Positions 1 through 9,351 of a DNA stretch of 64,000 nt are shown here, piece after piece (positions within the stretch are counted from its first letter, which is position 1; each line of letters opens with the position of its first letter). The notes beneath the pieces were generated by a model. That model was not told where the DNA came from. It saw nothing but the letters and a program-made list of their open reading frames with translations, and did no database searches. Origin of the DNA: Flavihumibacter petaseus NBRC 106054. Lineage in GTDB: Bacteria > Bacteroidota > Bacteroidia > Chitinophagales > Chitinophagaceae. The stretch lies in the NCBI RefSeq assembly GCF_000974785.1, contig NZ_BBWV01000001.1, positions 434,001-498,000 on the forward strand, in the 5' to 3' direction. Made by a program: the position numbers and the translations under genes.

Positions 1-1779
1 GAAGCGCGTATAATCATCCAAAGGGTAGACCTTATCCGGATGTCCATAAAACGAAATGCGGTTGGTAACCGAATCCTTTACCCGGCTCTTTTTTTCGACC
101 TCAAAAGCGCGGTCAAGCTGAAAATTCCTGCTGCTTTCTTCAAGTTGAAGCAGCGGCCGGGCCGCTACGTGATGCAGGACAAAATAACCTGCAAAGTGAT
201 CAGAGAACGAAGGCTGAAGATCGACCCGGTATGCTGATCCACTTTGATCGATAGCCTGGGTAACCAACTCTTTGTTCCCATAGAACTGTTCAAGGTTAAA
301 CACCAGTTTACCCGCTGTATCAGCCACTGCTTCAGACAGGCGGAAGTCAGTACCCGGTACCGATAGAAACGCCTCCGCGCCCGCGGCCGGCCGGCCCGTT
401 TTACTGTCAGTTACCTGACCGTGAATCAGTAGCCCCTCCCGCTCCGGTAAATACTGTAACAACGGCGCAGTACCACCCGTAAATTCTTCCGGATTGAACC
501 TTGACCATCCATTAGTCGACAACACCAGGTCAAGCGCTCCTGAATAGCGCGGATCAGCAGGCTGCCAGGCTGGATCAGGAAACTCAACGGGCCCGTTCAG
601 TTCTGAAGATGCCAGCAAATATTCTGCTATCGTGTTGCCTCCTTCAAGAAGTTGTTCTCCAACAAGATAGACCGCCACAGAATTTTCTTCGGGAATCTGC
701 CCCAACTGAAGTGTCACTCCCGACCTGCGCTGATAATACATACTGTCGGTCTGCAGCTCAGGCGCACGCACGGCCGGCTGCTTCCATAATAATCTTTCCC
801 CAACGGGTTGCAACTTGCTATCGAACAAAATTGCATGGCTGATGCCTTCTCCCAACAATGACTTATCGATCGTAATGGATGTTCCTGCCGGATAGTCTAA
901 ATTATACACCGCTTTTACCAGCTGGCGGGTATGAACCAGCAGGTGCAATCTTTCACTTTTCCCGGTAACCGGTGCGGATTGTACGCGTAATATAATTTGT
1001 TCGCCACCACTATCACGTGCCACCAGTGCATAGCCGGCTTGTTCTACCCGGGGCAACGACACCCGGATGGTGGTGTCAGGAAAACTGAACACGGCATGGT
1101 AATATTCTCCGGATTTTGCATCCAGCTGGAATTTTCCCATCCCTTTCCAGGTTGTCTGAATAGCCGCAATGGTATCTCTGTCACCCCTGATCAGTACTCC
1201 CCTGACATCCTCCCCTTCTCCATATCCGTTGATCACTTTGAACGCCACCTGGTTGGCAATCCCATCAAGCAGGTGACCAGACTCGGGGAAAAACTGGATA
1301 TTCCTTTTTTTTGATTTACCGGAACTTGCCTTTGCTGCAGGCAGAAAAGCATTCTCAATTATCAGTTGCCGTGAATAATAACCTTCCGGTGAAAAGTTTT
1401 TCATCCACGATGTATATGCCCTCAATTGGTAAACACCATCCGGAAGATCCCCCGGCAAGTCGAGTGTACCTTCACCCCGGCCCTGCTCCAGTGAAACAAT
1501 CTGCTGCAAGGCCGGCTTCTGATCCGCTCCCAGCAATTCGACATACAGGTACCTGCTGACGGCTGACAACCTGTTCAGGTAACCATCAACGTTATAAACG
1601 CTGAACCATACTGTTTCTCCGCTGAGGTAGCTGTTTCTGTCTGTGTGCAGGAAAACTTTCTCCTGGTATCTGGTTTGCTGGTAACGGGCGAATTTTTCCC
1701 GCAACTGACTCTCGGAAGTTTGAGCAACAACACTTCCCGCAGCCATCAGGCAGGCAATTAGTATTAATGGATTTTTCAC
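1..1779 (-). CDS. Large secreted macroglobulin (MG2)-like / carboxypeptidase-regulatory-domain protein, 3' end cut by window
   Basis: The minus-strand frame is open from a GTG start to the window edge, giving at least 593 residues. It starts with a Sec signal peptide (VKNPLILIACLMAAGSVVAQ). The next stretch, with ...YQEKVFLHTDRNSYLSGETV, is the hallmark of the Bacteroidota macroglobulin-like exported proteins that usually carry MG2, carboxypeptidase-regulatory and sometimes TonB-plug domains over 800-1000 residues. A second beta-sandwich segment near residues 460-510 (LIHGQVTDSKTGRPAAGAEA) fits a carboxypeptidase-like regulatory domain. Its GTG start overlaps the TGA stop of the DUF4249 gene in a GTGA tetranucleotide, so translation is probably coupled and it is the last visible gene of the four-gene operon. 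The true C-terminus is outside the window. Likely located at the outer membrane or cell surface; substrate unknown. Confidence 0.75.
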   Translation of the reverse strand, partial: MKNPLILIACLMAAGSVVAQTSESQLREKFARYQQTRYQEKVFLHTDRNSYLSGETVWFSVYNVDGYLNRLSAVSRYLYVELLGADQKPALQQIVSLEQGRGEGTLDLPGDLPDGVYQLRAYTSWMKNFSPEGYYSRQLIIENAFLPAAKASSGKSKKRNIQFFPESGHLLDGIANQVAFKVINGYGEGEDVRGVLIRGDRDTIAAIQTTWKGMGKFQLDAKSGEYYHAVFSFPDTTIRVSLPRVEQAGYALVARDSGGEQIILRVQSAPVTGKSERLHLLVHTRQLVKAVYNLDYPAGTSITIDKSLLGEGISHAILFDSKLQPVGERLLWKQPAVRAPELQTDSMYYQRRSGVTLQLGQIPEENSVAVYLVGEQLLEGGNTIAEYLLASSELNGPVEFPDPAWQPADPRYSGALDLVLSTNGWSRFNPEEFTGGTAPLLQYLPEREGLLIHGQVTDSKTGRPAAGAEAFLSVPGTDFRLSEAVADTAGKLVFNLEQFYGNKELVTQAIDQSGSAYRVDLQPSFSDHFAGYFVLHHVAARPLLQLEESSRNFQLDRAFEVEKKSRVKDSVTNRISFYGHPDKVYPLDDYTRF

Positions 1780-2915
1780 CAGTACGACGGTTTTTGGTTG
1801 GTGCCGCCCTGAAGCCGGCAATCAAGGCAACTTTTTTTGGCAACCCATGCGCCACCACCGGTCATGAAATACCATAGTGTAACTGTAGGATCCGTGTAGT
1901 CCCATTGGGGATAGGCCAGGGGATTATAGTCGATCGCCAGTTTATTGCACTCGTCAGCCGGTAGCACCTGCGACCAGTCATTCAGCTCACGCCTGTCGAT
2001 CAGAATTCGTTTTGATTCCACGGCAGTCGCACTGATATAACCCAGTACCGGTTCATTGGCGTCAGTGAGACTTTCCAGATTACCGTTGAGGTTGGAAGGC
2101 AACTGGTCGAACAATGTTCCCAGTTCCTGTGAGTTTTTTTCAACGATCTGCCAGTAATGGTATGCTTCCGTTGTCAAGGCATACTGGTTCACCAGTATAC
2201 TGTATTTCCAGTTCAGTCTTACATCGGGGTTAGGAATGGTCAGCAGGGGCTGCTCGCTGATAACTGCCTCACTTAAAGCAGCCGAATTTCCCAGGATGAT
2301 CATACTTGAAAACTGCCCCGTCCAGCAATAGTTGCCCTGATTCGAATTGTCGGCAATGTACACCTTATCGCCAATAACAGTCCAGGGTGTCTCCAGCTGT
2401 GCATGATACTCCCATGTCTCCACATAGTCCCATCGGAAGAATCTTGCATTACCGGTGGGGTCATGCGAATTGACATAGATGGTCAGATCTCCGGGTTGCT
2501 TCCAGGTAACACTGTCGATCGGTGGCGTAATCAGCGGTTCAACAAATGCACTGCGGTAAACCCGCCCATCAGATGTTTCTATATTTAACCTGTACCTGCC
2601 GTTGGGAGAAAGATACAGCGGGGCACTCTGGTAATCACCCAGGTCATTAACTGAGGGTACTGAATAAATCTGTCCGTTGTCCGTCTCAATACTGACCTGA
2701 GCACCCGGTTCGGGTACAATGATCACCGTATCCTGTAATCCTTTGGTTCGAGACAGGTTAATATGAGTCTGTCCGCCTGATGCGACATTCACCACGCCGT
2801 TCACCACAAGAAAACGGTAATCACGCTGCAGCACCTCCGGTTCATAGGGCTTCCTGCAGGAACCAGCCAAAAGCAACACACTGAAACCAAACCAGAAAAA
2901 TATCCAACACTTCAT
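1776..2915 (-). CDS. DUF4249 family lipoprotein
   Basis: The 379-residue product has a lipoprotein signal ending in LLLAGSC (Cys20), followed by KPYEPEV, typical of DUF4249 proteins, which begin with an Ig-like beta domain. DUF4249 lipoproteins are encoded next to TonB-dependent receptors throughout Bacteroidota and are presumed to work with them at the outer membrane; the molecular role is not known. It lies 5 bases downstream of the receptor gene and overlaps the following gene by GTGA, so it is the third gene of a tight operon. Length and start are normal for the family. The C-terminal region contains a WYF...GGGAWVAKKSCLDCRLQGG segment, with the late Cys pair expected in this family. I am sure of the family, not of the ligand. 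Confidence 0.85.
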   Translation of the reverse strand: MKCWIFFWFGFSVLLLAGSCRKPYEPEVLQRDYRFLVVNGVVNVASGGQTHINLSRTKGLQDTVIIVPEPGAQVSIETDNGQIYSVPSVNDLGDYQSAPLYLSPNGRYRLNIETSDGRVYRSAFVEPLITPPIDSVTWKQPGDLTIYVNSHDPTGNARFFRWDYVETWEYHAQLETPWTVIGDKVYIADNSNQGNYCWTGQFSSMIILGNSAALSEAVISEQPLLTIPNPDVRLNWKYSILVNQYALTTEAYHYWQIVEKNSQELGTLFDQLPSNLNGNLESLTDANEPVLGYISATAVESKRILIDRRELNDWSQVLPADECNKLAIDYNPLAYPQWDYTDPTVTLWYFMTGGGAWVAKKSCLDCRLQGGTNQKPSYW

Positions 2916-2920
2916 AGGTT

Positions 2921-5659
2921 TCAGAATTTAATATTATAGGTGACGAATGGAATTGCCGTACCAAATATTGACAACTGGTATCCCTTGATTTTTCCGCCCT
3001 CATTCACAAAATAAACGGAATAAGGATTCTGACGGGCAAGCATATTGTAAACACCAAACGACCAGCTGTTGTGTGTTTTCTGTTTTACTTTATGATTTCC
3101 ATCCAATGTGGCTGAAAGATCCACACGGAAATAGTCGGGAATACGATACTGGTTCCGCTCAGAATACAAAAGCGCCTGCGTGCCACCCATATTGAAAATT
3201 GCTATTGGAAGGGTGATCGGCCGCCCTGTTGTGTATACCACATTCATCGAAAGACTGAACCGGTGTGAAAAACGGTAGTTACCGATCAGGTTTAAATTAT
3301 GGGGCTTATCAAAACTGGCGGGATAATATTTACCACGATTTATCCTTTCACCCGCCAGTGAATCGTCCTGCTGCAGGAAGGTCCTGGAATAGGTGTAACT
3401 GAACCAGCCGTTTAGCTTGCCGCTATTCTTCTTCACGAGCAGCTCAACGCCGTACGCCTTGCCTTTTGTGTTGATAACATCAGTCTCAATATGATGATTC
3501 ATCAACAAATGTGCTCCGCTTTTATAATCGAGGAAATGCCGCATCCGTTTGTAGTATCCCTCAACGGAAGTCTCGATTGCGCCGTCTTTAAAATTCCTGT
3601 ACAGGCCCAGCGACAACTGTGCCCCCTGTTGTGGCCGGATATAGGTATCACTCAGTTTCCAGATATCGGTTGGCGCTACTGAAACAGTATTGGACAACAT
3701 ATGTATATACTGCTGCATGGTATTAAAGCTGAGCTTCACCGAAGTGTTACTGCCCAGCGCATACCGCATACCCACCCGGATCTCCGGCGCCTGCCAGGTC
3801 TGGACAATACTGCCGGAGGAATAGTCCTTCACTCCTGTAATAGTAGAAGTGTCACGGGGAAGTCCAGGAACATACTGGTTCACCGAAGCCGGTCCGAATT
3901 TGTTGAAAATGCTGTAGCGGATACCTGCAGTAACAGAAAACCGGTCAGACACGGTAAAATTATCGCCAAAATATATTGCCGTCTCCAGCGCCTGTTCAGT
4001 AGCCACTTCGTTTTTGGCCACAATTGATTCTCCGCCTTTGGGTTCCAGGTTTCCGGGTTGCAAACGATACACTATTGCGTTGATGCCAAAACTCAGCTGA
4101 TGTTTGTTATTGATGGAGTAACTGGCATCTGACCGCAGCGAATATTGCCTGATATTAAATGACAGCTTAAAATCATTCACCGGGTTCGTATTGCTTTGTA
4201 CGGAATACAGGTAATCATCTATCCCCACCGTCACTACATTGTTGAGGGCGTTGTTGAAATTATGCTTCCACTTGAAATTGGCGTTCCTGTTGCCATAGCG
4301 GTAGGTGGTGTCACCGTTGAATTTGAAATTGTCCTGGCTGAAATAACCGGTAATATAAAGTGCATTTTTAGCGTTGATCGTAGCACTGTATCGGATATTG
4401 GCATCGTAAAAACCAGCCTTGCTGTTCTGGTATTCCTTCTCCGGTATAAATTGCATCAGCCAGTTGGAATAGGTGGCCCGTGCACCAAACATCAGCGACG
4501 ACTTTTCTTTTTTTACCGGTCCGCCGATACTTATTTTGCTCGTCAGGGGACCGATACCCGCCTGACCGGACCACTTCTTCGTATTACCATCCTGTAACCC
4601 GATATCCAGTACGCTCGACAAGCGACCACCATACTTTTCAGGAATTGCTGCCTTGTATAATTCAACACCTTTCACCACATCGGGATTAAACACTGAAAAG
4701 AAACCAAACAGATGACTTGGATTATAAATAGTCGCATCACTCATCAGTATCAGGTTCTGATCAGTTGATCCGCCACGCACATTGAAACCATTCGAGGCTT
4801 CACCGGTGGAGGTAACACCAGGAAGCGCCAACACGACCTTCAGCACATCGGCTTCTCCGAACACAACCGGCACCTGCCTGATTGCCTTGATGGAAAGGCG
4901 GTTGGTCCCCATCTGCAGATTCCGTGTATTGGAGTTTTTCTCCGCAGATACAATTACTGTCTTGAGACTCGCGACATACTCCTGCAACTCCACATCAAGC
5001 TTGCCATCATTGTTCAGCTGAATCTGCCTGGCAGTAGCGGTCATTCCCACGCTGCTGATATGCAACACCTGCCTGCCCCTTGGCAACACGATGTTGTAAT
5101 AACCATACTGATCGGTATGTACGGTTACAGATGGGCTATCCACTGCAACAGTAGCGCCCACAATCGGATCCCCCGAACGCTGATCGCGCACATAACCGGC
5201 AACGGTCGCCCTGCCTGAACCGGATCTGCTGTTCCTGACACCAATATCATAGATCTTGCTCTCCGCATCGACCTTCAGTTTCTCCCCAACATCCGTAGCT
5301 ATTCCTTCTATTGCTTTTGCCGGGGAAAAACCACCATGCACGGGATTTATCCTGACCTGGTACGTAATAAAGACAGCATTTTCCCGGTCCACCAGAAAAT
5401 AGAATGACTTATCCCTGAAAATAGCTCCCAGCATTTCCTGCAGGGTCGCCTGTGAAAAATTACTGCTGATCACCAGGGTATCCACCTGTTGGGGATCAAA
5501 ATAAAAATGATAATCAGATTCCGCTTCGATGATCCTTACGAATTCAGCGAAAGATTTGCCACCGGACGAAACGGTAAACCGCTTATTATCCTGGCCGCTT
5601 ACCTGGGAGGTGATGGCTGCAACCAGCATTGCGAGCAACACAAGCTTGCGAACAATCAT
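2921..5659 (-). CDS. TonB-dependent receptor with N-terminal STN domain and carboxypeptidase-like regulatory domain
   Basis: The 912-residue outer-membrane receptor has a signal peptide (1-23), an STN/secretin-type signalling domain (about 25-105), a linker, a carboxypeptidase-like regulatory domain (about 150-230, VAGYVRDQRSGDPIVGATVA), a TonB plug (about 245-360, with FNVRGGSTDQNLILMSDATI) and a beta barrel ending in the aromatic-rich FVTYNIKF. STN domains in such receptors normally signal to a FecR-type anti-sigma factor, but no sigma/anti-sigma pair adjoins this operon, so the partner is elsewhere or the domain is structural. The ATG overlaps the stop of the upstream 247-residue gene (ATGA) and the DUF4249 gene follows after 5 bases. 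The substrate cannot be read from the sequence; linkage to DUF4249 and a macroglobulin-like protein is compatible with peptide or protein-derived ligands, which is inference. Confidence 0.9.
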   Translation of the reverse strand: MIVRKLVLLAMLVAAITSQVSGQDNKRFTVSSGGKSFAEFVRIIEAESDYHFYFDPQQVDTLVISSNFSQATLQEMLGAIFRDKSFYFLVDRENAVFITYQVRINPVHGGFSPAKAIEGIATDVGEKLKVDAESKIYDIGVRNSRSGSGRATVAGYVRDQRSGDPIVGATVAVDSPSVTVHTDQYGYYNIVLPRGRQVLHISSVGMTATARQIQLNNDGKLDVELQEYVASLKTVIVSAEKNSNTRNLQMGTNRLSIKAIRQVPVVFGEADVLKVVLALPGVTSTGEASNGFNVRGGSTDQNLILMSDATIYNPSHLFGFFSVFNPDVVKGVELYKAAIPEKYGGRLSSVLDIGLQDGNTKKWSGQAGIGPLTSKISIGGPVKKEKSSLMFGARATYSNWLMQFIPEKEYQNSKAGFYDANIRYSATINAKNALYITGYFSQDNFKFNGDTTYRYGNRNANFKWKHNFNNALNNVVTVGIDDYLYSVQSNTNPVNDFKLSFNIRQYSLRSDASYSINNKHQLSFGINAIVYRLQPGNLEPKGGESIVAKNEVATEQALETAIYFGDNFTVSDRFSVTAGIRYSIFNKFGPASVNQYVPGLPRDTSTITGVKDYSSGSIVQTWQAPEIRVGMRYALGSNTSVKLSFNTMQQYIHMLSNTVSVAPTDIWKLSDTYIRPQQGAQLSLGLYRNFKDGAIETSVEGYYKRMRHFLDYKSGAHLLMNHHIETDVINTKGKAYGVELLVKKNSGKLNGWFSYTYSRTFLQQDDSLAGERINRGKYYPASFDKPHNLNLIGNYRFSHRFSLSMNVVYTTGRPITLPIAIFNMGGTQALLYSERNQYRIPDYFRVDLSATLDGNHKVKQKTHNSWSFGVYNMLARQNPYSVYFVNEGGKIKGYQLSIFGTAIPFVTYNIKF

Positions 5660-6399
5660 AGCGCGGCTTTTATTTGATTATAAAAAGCAACAGCAGCTGA
5701 AAGTACCGCCTCTTTGTCCCTCCTGAACCGGAGCTTGTTTTGCTTCAGGTACTCTTTAACAGCCTCCTGCCTGTCAGCTACTATAGCCATCAGGTCATCC
5801 GCAGTGTTTATTTCTTTAAAGGCGTTGACAGACTGTATAAAATAACGGGACTCATATCGGTAACCGGGAAGTGCATTTTCATCAGCTTTGGCTGACTGTT
5901 CAAAGTATTTGGAACGTTTCACCCAGAGCTTCAGGGCTCCGGTCTGAGGCAATTCAAAATATCCTGATGACAGGCCGCTGATCCATTGAGGCAGAAAAGC
6001 AAAACGGTGCTGGTCGAGATAAAAACTGTCCACTTCTTCCGCAAACAGGGCAATCAGCAATGATTTCCGGAAATCCTGTATGACCAGTTCATCTTTTTCA
6101 ATGTCCAGCATCATGGGAATGCTTTCATAACGTGCCCCCATATACCATAAAGTACCCGGTTGCAGTTCCTGATCCAGATAATAGGCATTGCCATTGGTCC
6201 TGGTTGCTCGCCGCAAATATTCAGTACCCGTGAACAGATGTGAGGATTGCCCGATAGATTCCGTATACAGCTTATTCACCGCACCGACCGTGGCGGCAAC
6301 TGCTGAAGTATCCCGCACAACCGCCTGTCCGCGCAAGTGCGCTGGCATAAAAAGCAACGTGCTGGCAACCACCAGCAGGCAAATCAATCGGGTGCACAT
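5656..6399 (-). CDS. Secreted protein of unknown function, first gene of receptor operon
   Basis: The 247-residue product has a Sec signal peptide (cleavage probably after GQA at about residue 26) and no membrane segments. The mature part is mixed alpha/beta and ends in a basic helical tail (KEYLKQNKLRFRRDKEAV). I recognise it only as a type of conserved Chitinophagaceae secreted protein with a LYTESIGQSSHLFTGTEY segment after the signal peptide; no enzyme motif is visible. Its stop overlaps the ATG of the STN-type receptor (ATGA), so the two proteins are probably made in fixed proportion. It is the promoter-proximal gene of the operon and diverges from the GH20-like gene; the 123-base divergent region must hold both promoters. 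Role unknown; an accessory to the receptor is the simplest guess. Confidence 0.75.
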   Translation of the reverse strand: MCTRLICLLVVASTLLFMPAHLRGQAVVRDTSAVAATVGAVNKLYTESIGQSSHLFTGTEYLRRATRTNGNAYYLDQELQPGTLWYMGARYESIPMMLDIEKDELVIQDFRKSLLIALFAEEVDSFYLDQHRFAFLPQWISGLSSGYFELPQTGALKLWVKRSKYFEQSAKADENALPGYRYESRYFIQSVNAFKEINTADDLMAIVADRQEAVKEYLKQNKLRFRRDKEAVLSAAVAFYNQIKAAL

Positions 6400-6522
6400 A
6401 AGCAGTTAGATAACTGAATAAATTAGGAAAATATCAGTAACCAAAAAAGTTTGTTTGAAATCTTTCATGTTCACCACAAAATATTGCAATGCAATGCAGA
6501 CGCCGGCTCTTAACTTTAAAAA

Positions 6523-7614
6523 ATGAGAAAATACCTGTTCACCCTGATCATAACCCTGGTAACGGCAACACTTTGCCGGGCACAGGTTGGTGCAGATAGT
6601 CTTTATCCCATCCGCGCCTTCGCCATCGAAGCACCGCGTCCTGCCAACCTGGAAGCATTCCTGCAATTCATGAAACAGGAACTGGCACCCAGAAAGATCA
6701 ACCGCCTCATCCTCCGCGTTGAATACAACTTCTCCTTCCGCAGCCACCCCGAACTGATCGACACTGGTGCGCTCACTTTGGCAGATGTGACCAGAATCGC
6801 CCAAACTGCCGCAGCCTCGGGTATGGAAATCATTCCCCAGATCAACCTGCTCGGACATCAGTCCTGGGCGTCACGAACCGGAAAATTGCTCGCTGTCTAT
6901 CCCCAGTTCGACGAAACCCCGTGGGTTAAAATACCCGAAAAATATGCCTGGCCCAACGCCGACAGCCTCTATTGCAAAAGTTACTGTCCCCTTCATCCCG
7001 ACGTTCACAAAATAGTTTATGACCTCGTGGATGAACTATGCGATGCATTCCATGCAAAATCATTTCATGCCGGCCTGGACGAAGTATTTTATATCGGTGA
7101 CAGCCGTTGCCCCCGTTGCAAGGGAAAAGATAAAGCAGTTCTTTTCGCAGGGGAAGCGAAAAAGATCAGGGATCACCTTGCCCTGAAAAACCGTACACTT
7201 TGGATCTGGGGCGATCGCCTCATCGACGGTACCACCACCGGCATCGGTGGATGGGAAGCCAGCTTCAACTATACATGGCCCGCTATCGACCTGATCCCGA
7301 AAGATATCGTGATCTGCGACTGGCACTATGAGCGCGCCGATAAAACAGCCGTCTACTTTGCCGCGAAAGGCTTTCCTGTGATCACCTGTACCTGGAACCG
7401 TCCGGCTGTTGCTGTGGAACAAGCCAGGGACATGCAAAGATTCCGTACACAATCCACACCGGAAATGAGTGGCCGCTTCCTCGGAATGATGCAAACAGTA
7501 TGGTCACCGGCAGGAAGGTTTCTGACAGAAGTGAATCAGCGGCCTGCAGTCGATACTGTCGGTGCAAATGGCAGAAGCTCGCAATGGTACACCTTCCGGC
7601 AGTTATTCCCCTGA
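6523..7614 (+). CDS. Glycoside hydrolase family 20-like protein (beta-N-acetylhexosaminidase fold)
   Basis: The 363-residue exported protein (signal peptide about 1-20) has the layout of a GH20 catalytic TIM barrel without the extra N-terminal beta domain. Residues 181-190 read FHAGLDEVFY, matching the HxGxDE motif whose Asp-Glu pair (here D186-E187) does substrate-assisted catalysis on N-acetylhexosaminides. A CPRC pair at 196-199 follows, as in other short Bacteroidota GH20-like proteins. Expected activity is removal of terminal GlcNAc or GalNAc from glycans in the periplasm or at the surface; specificity is inferred. It lies just upstream of the ECF sigma, FecR, SusC, SusD and GH18-like genes, pointing to a GlcNAc-containing polymer as target. 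A weak -7-like box (TAACTTTA, 6511-6518) sits right before the ATG. A run of eight T follows the stop codon. Confidence 0.8.
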   Translation: MRKYLFTLIITLVTATLCRAQVGADSLYPIRAFAIEAPRPANLEAFLQFMKQELAPRKINRLILRVEYNFSFRSHPELIDTGALTLADVTRIAQTAAASGMEIIPQINLLGHQSWASRTGKLLAVYPQFDETPWVKIPEKYAWPNADSLYCKSYCPLHPDVHKIVYDLVDELCDAFHAKSFHAGLDEVFYIGDSRCPRCKGKDKAVLFAGEAKKIRDHLALKNRTLWIWGDRLIDGTTTGIGGWEASFNYTWPAIDLIPKDIVICDWHYERADKTAVYFAAKGFPVITCTWNRPAVAVEQARDMQRFRTQSTPEMSGRFLGMMQTVWSPAGRFLTEVNQRPAVDTVGANGRSSQWYTFRQLFP

Positions 7615-7668
7615 ATTTCCGCATCCGGATTTTTTTTACAATCTTAGTAGCATTCCAACTGCAAGAGA

Positions 7669-8253
7669 ATGCTGCCCGCTGATGAGATTCAATTATGGAA
7701 AGACTTCTGCCAGGGAAATGAAAAATCCCTGTACCAGTTGTATCAGCTCTATCACGGAGAGCTGATCCGCTATGGATGGAGTTTTTGCAATGATCCTGAA
7801 GTCATCCGCGACTATATCAACCGGACAATCGTTGACCTCTGGAATAAGCGCTTTTCCCTGCCTGATGTTCAACATCCAAAGGCCTTTATCCTGACCTGTT
7901 TCCGGAATAAGCTGCTGCAGCGCAAACAGGGAAAATCCACCCTTAAAATAGTGCCGCTGGACGCAACCCTGCTTCCCGGCGCGCTCCATGAAGCGTCCTG
8001 CGAAGAAACGCTTATCGAACTGCAGGACTTTCAGTCCCTTCGCGTTCGCATGCAGCAAATGATGAACCTACTGTCTGACCGCCAGCGACAGATCCTTACC
8101 CTGCGTTTCATGGAAGAGCAATCCTATGAGGAGATCGCTCAACGGCTGGACATCTCGGTGAGGACCGTCTACAATAGCATCCACGAGAGTATCAAACAGC
8201 TCAAACAGGCCGCCGGAACCCGGCAACTGAAGGATACCAGAAAATTTTTCTGA
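7669..8253 (+). CDS. RNA polymerase ECF sigma-70 factor, FecI type
   Basis: The 194-residue protein has the two helical regions of an ECF sigma factor: region 2 at about residues 15-95 and region 4 at about 130-180 (LSDRQRQILTLRFMEEQSYE then a helix-turn-helix with ISVRTVYNSIHESI). Length is standard. The next gene is a FecR anti-sigma factor and the one after it an STN-bearing SusC, the classical trans-envelope signalling arrangement in which substrate binding at the receptor releases this sigma factor to transcribe the locus. The region 4 sequence is complete and nothing looks damaged. It is separated from the FecR gene by 84 bases containing its own candidate -7 box, so sigma and anti-sigma may be transcribed separately. 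Confidence 0.93.
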   Translation: MLPADEIQLWKDFCQGNEKSLYQLYQLYHGELIRYGWSFCNDPEVIRDYINRTIVDLWNKRFSLPDVQHPKAFILTCFRNKLLQRKQGKSTLKIVPLDATLLPGALHEASCEETLIELQDFQSLRVRMQQMMNLLSDRQRQILTLRFMEEQSYEEIAQRLDISVRTVYNSIHESIKQLKQAAGTRQLKDTRKFF

Positions 8254-8298
8254 AATAATTTCCCGATTGACGGTAAAAACCGGGAACGCCGGTTAATC

Positions 8299-8306
8299 TA
8301 TATTTG
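8299..8306 (+). promoter_or_regulatory. Candidate Bacteroidota -7 promoter box (TATATTTG) before FecR gene
   Basis: TATATTTG matches the Bacteroidota -7 consensus TAnnTTTG exactly and lies 31 bases before the FecR start codon. A TTG for the -33 element is present at 8267-8269, but the 29-base spacer is longer than usual, so the promoter is tentative. Confidence 0.35.
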
Positions 8307-8337
8307 AGGCATTCAATGATCGCCTAAGCTTTCCCGC

Positions 8338-9324
8338 ATGCAACGTAAAGAGCAAATCAGCAGTGAAGACCTGCTGGCAGAAGAAACTTTTATCAACTAC
8401 CTGCTGAACAGCAACGGGAAAGATGTGGCCTATTGGAAAGCCTGGATCAATGAGCATCCGGAAAATGATGCAGCGGTAGCGGAAGCCAAAGAGCTGTTTT
8501 TTGCCCTGCGTCCCCCGGCAAGCAGCGATCGCAATGCGCCCATACCAATGGAAGAATTCCGGAATCTGCTAAACCTCGAGCCCGAACTCACTGCCGGGAA
8601 AAATAACCGCACCTGGCTCCGTATTGCTGCCGCAGCCGCAGTCCTGTTCGTTGTCGCAGGCGCATGGTGGTTTACCGCCAACCGGCAGGCCCCGGCCATG
8701 GCATACTATTCCAACCATGAAAACAACAGCAAGGAAGTGATGTTGCCGGATGGCACCCGCGTATTGCTGAATGCTGATGCCGCCATCAGTATTCCTGCAG
8801 ACTACAATGCTTCCACCCGGCAGGTAACCCTCGAAGGCGCCGCATTTTTTCACGTTGCCAAGAATCCTGATAAACCACTGACAGTTAGCGCAAACGGCAT
8901 TGCAACCACTGCCATCGGAACAGCCTTCTACATCCACCGGAATCCTACGACCGAAAAGATTCAGGTTTCCCTGCTGGAAGGGAAAGTGAAGATTGCCAAC
9001 GGCAACCAGCTGACCTATCTGAAACCTGGTGAAGAAGCCAGTTGCTCCCCCACCACAATCGTAGTCAGCACTTTTGACAGTGCGCAGCTGTCCAACTGGA
9101 CCCGCAAAAAAATTGAATTCAACAAAGCCGGCCTTCCGGAAATTGCCAGGACCCTGGAAACCTATTTCAATTACCGGGTGACCATCACCGGTACACAGAA
9201 AGAAACTGCTTTTACAGGAAGGTTTGATGTAGATCATCCGATCGAAATACTCGAATCACTAAAGTTTACCTATAACATTCAATATACCGTCCGCAACAAC
9301 CAGCTCACGCTGTTCGTGAACTAG
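8338..9324 (+). CDS. FecR family anti-sigma factor with DUF4974 domain
   Basis: The 328-residue inner-membrane protein has a cytoplasmic N-terminal segment (about 1-90) that should bind the sigma factor encoded upstream, one membrane helix at about 95-117 (IAAAAAVLFVVAGAWWF), a periplasmic FecR domain at about 125-225 (EVMLPDGTRVLLNADAAI) and a C-terminal DUF4974 domain at about 255-328 (IEFNKAGLPEIARTLETYF), the STN-like fold common in Bacteroidota FecR proteins. It should read the state of the SusC STN domain across the periplasm and hold or release the sigma factor. It lies between the sigma gene and SusC, 27 bases before the latter. Domain order and length are complete. Confidence 0.93.
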   Translation: MQRKEQISSEDLLAEETFINYLLNSNGKDVAYWKAWINEHPENDAAVAEAKELFFALRPPASSDRNAPIPMEEFRNLLNLEPELTAGKNNRTWLRIAAAAAVLFVVAGAWWFTANRQAPAMAYYSNHENNSKEVMLPDGTRVLLNADAAISIPADYNASTRQVTLEGAAFFHVAKNPDKPLTVSANGIATTAIGTAFYIHRNPTTEKIQVSLLEGKVKIANGNQLTYLKPGEEASCSPTTIVVSTFDSAQLSNWTRKKIEFNKAGLPEIARTLETYFNYRVTITGTQKETAFTGRFDVDHPIEILESLKFTYNIQYTVRNNQLTLFVN

Positions 9325-9351
9325 AATAACAACTGCATAACCAAAACGCTT

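Noticed and set aside
4368-4597. Short frames on both strands inside the STN-type receptor gene
   Set aside because: All overlap a continuous receptor reading frame and have no independent signals.
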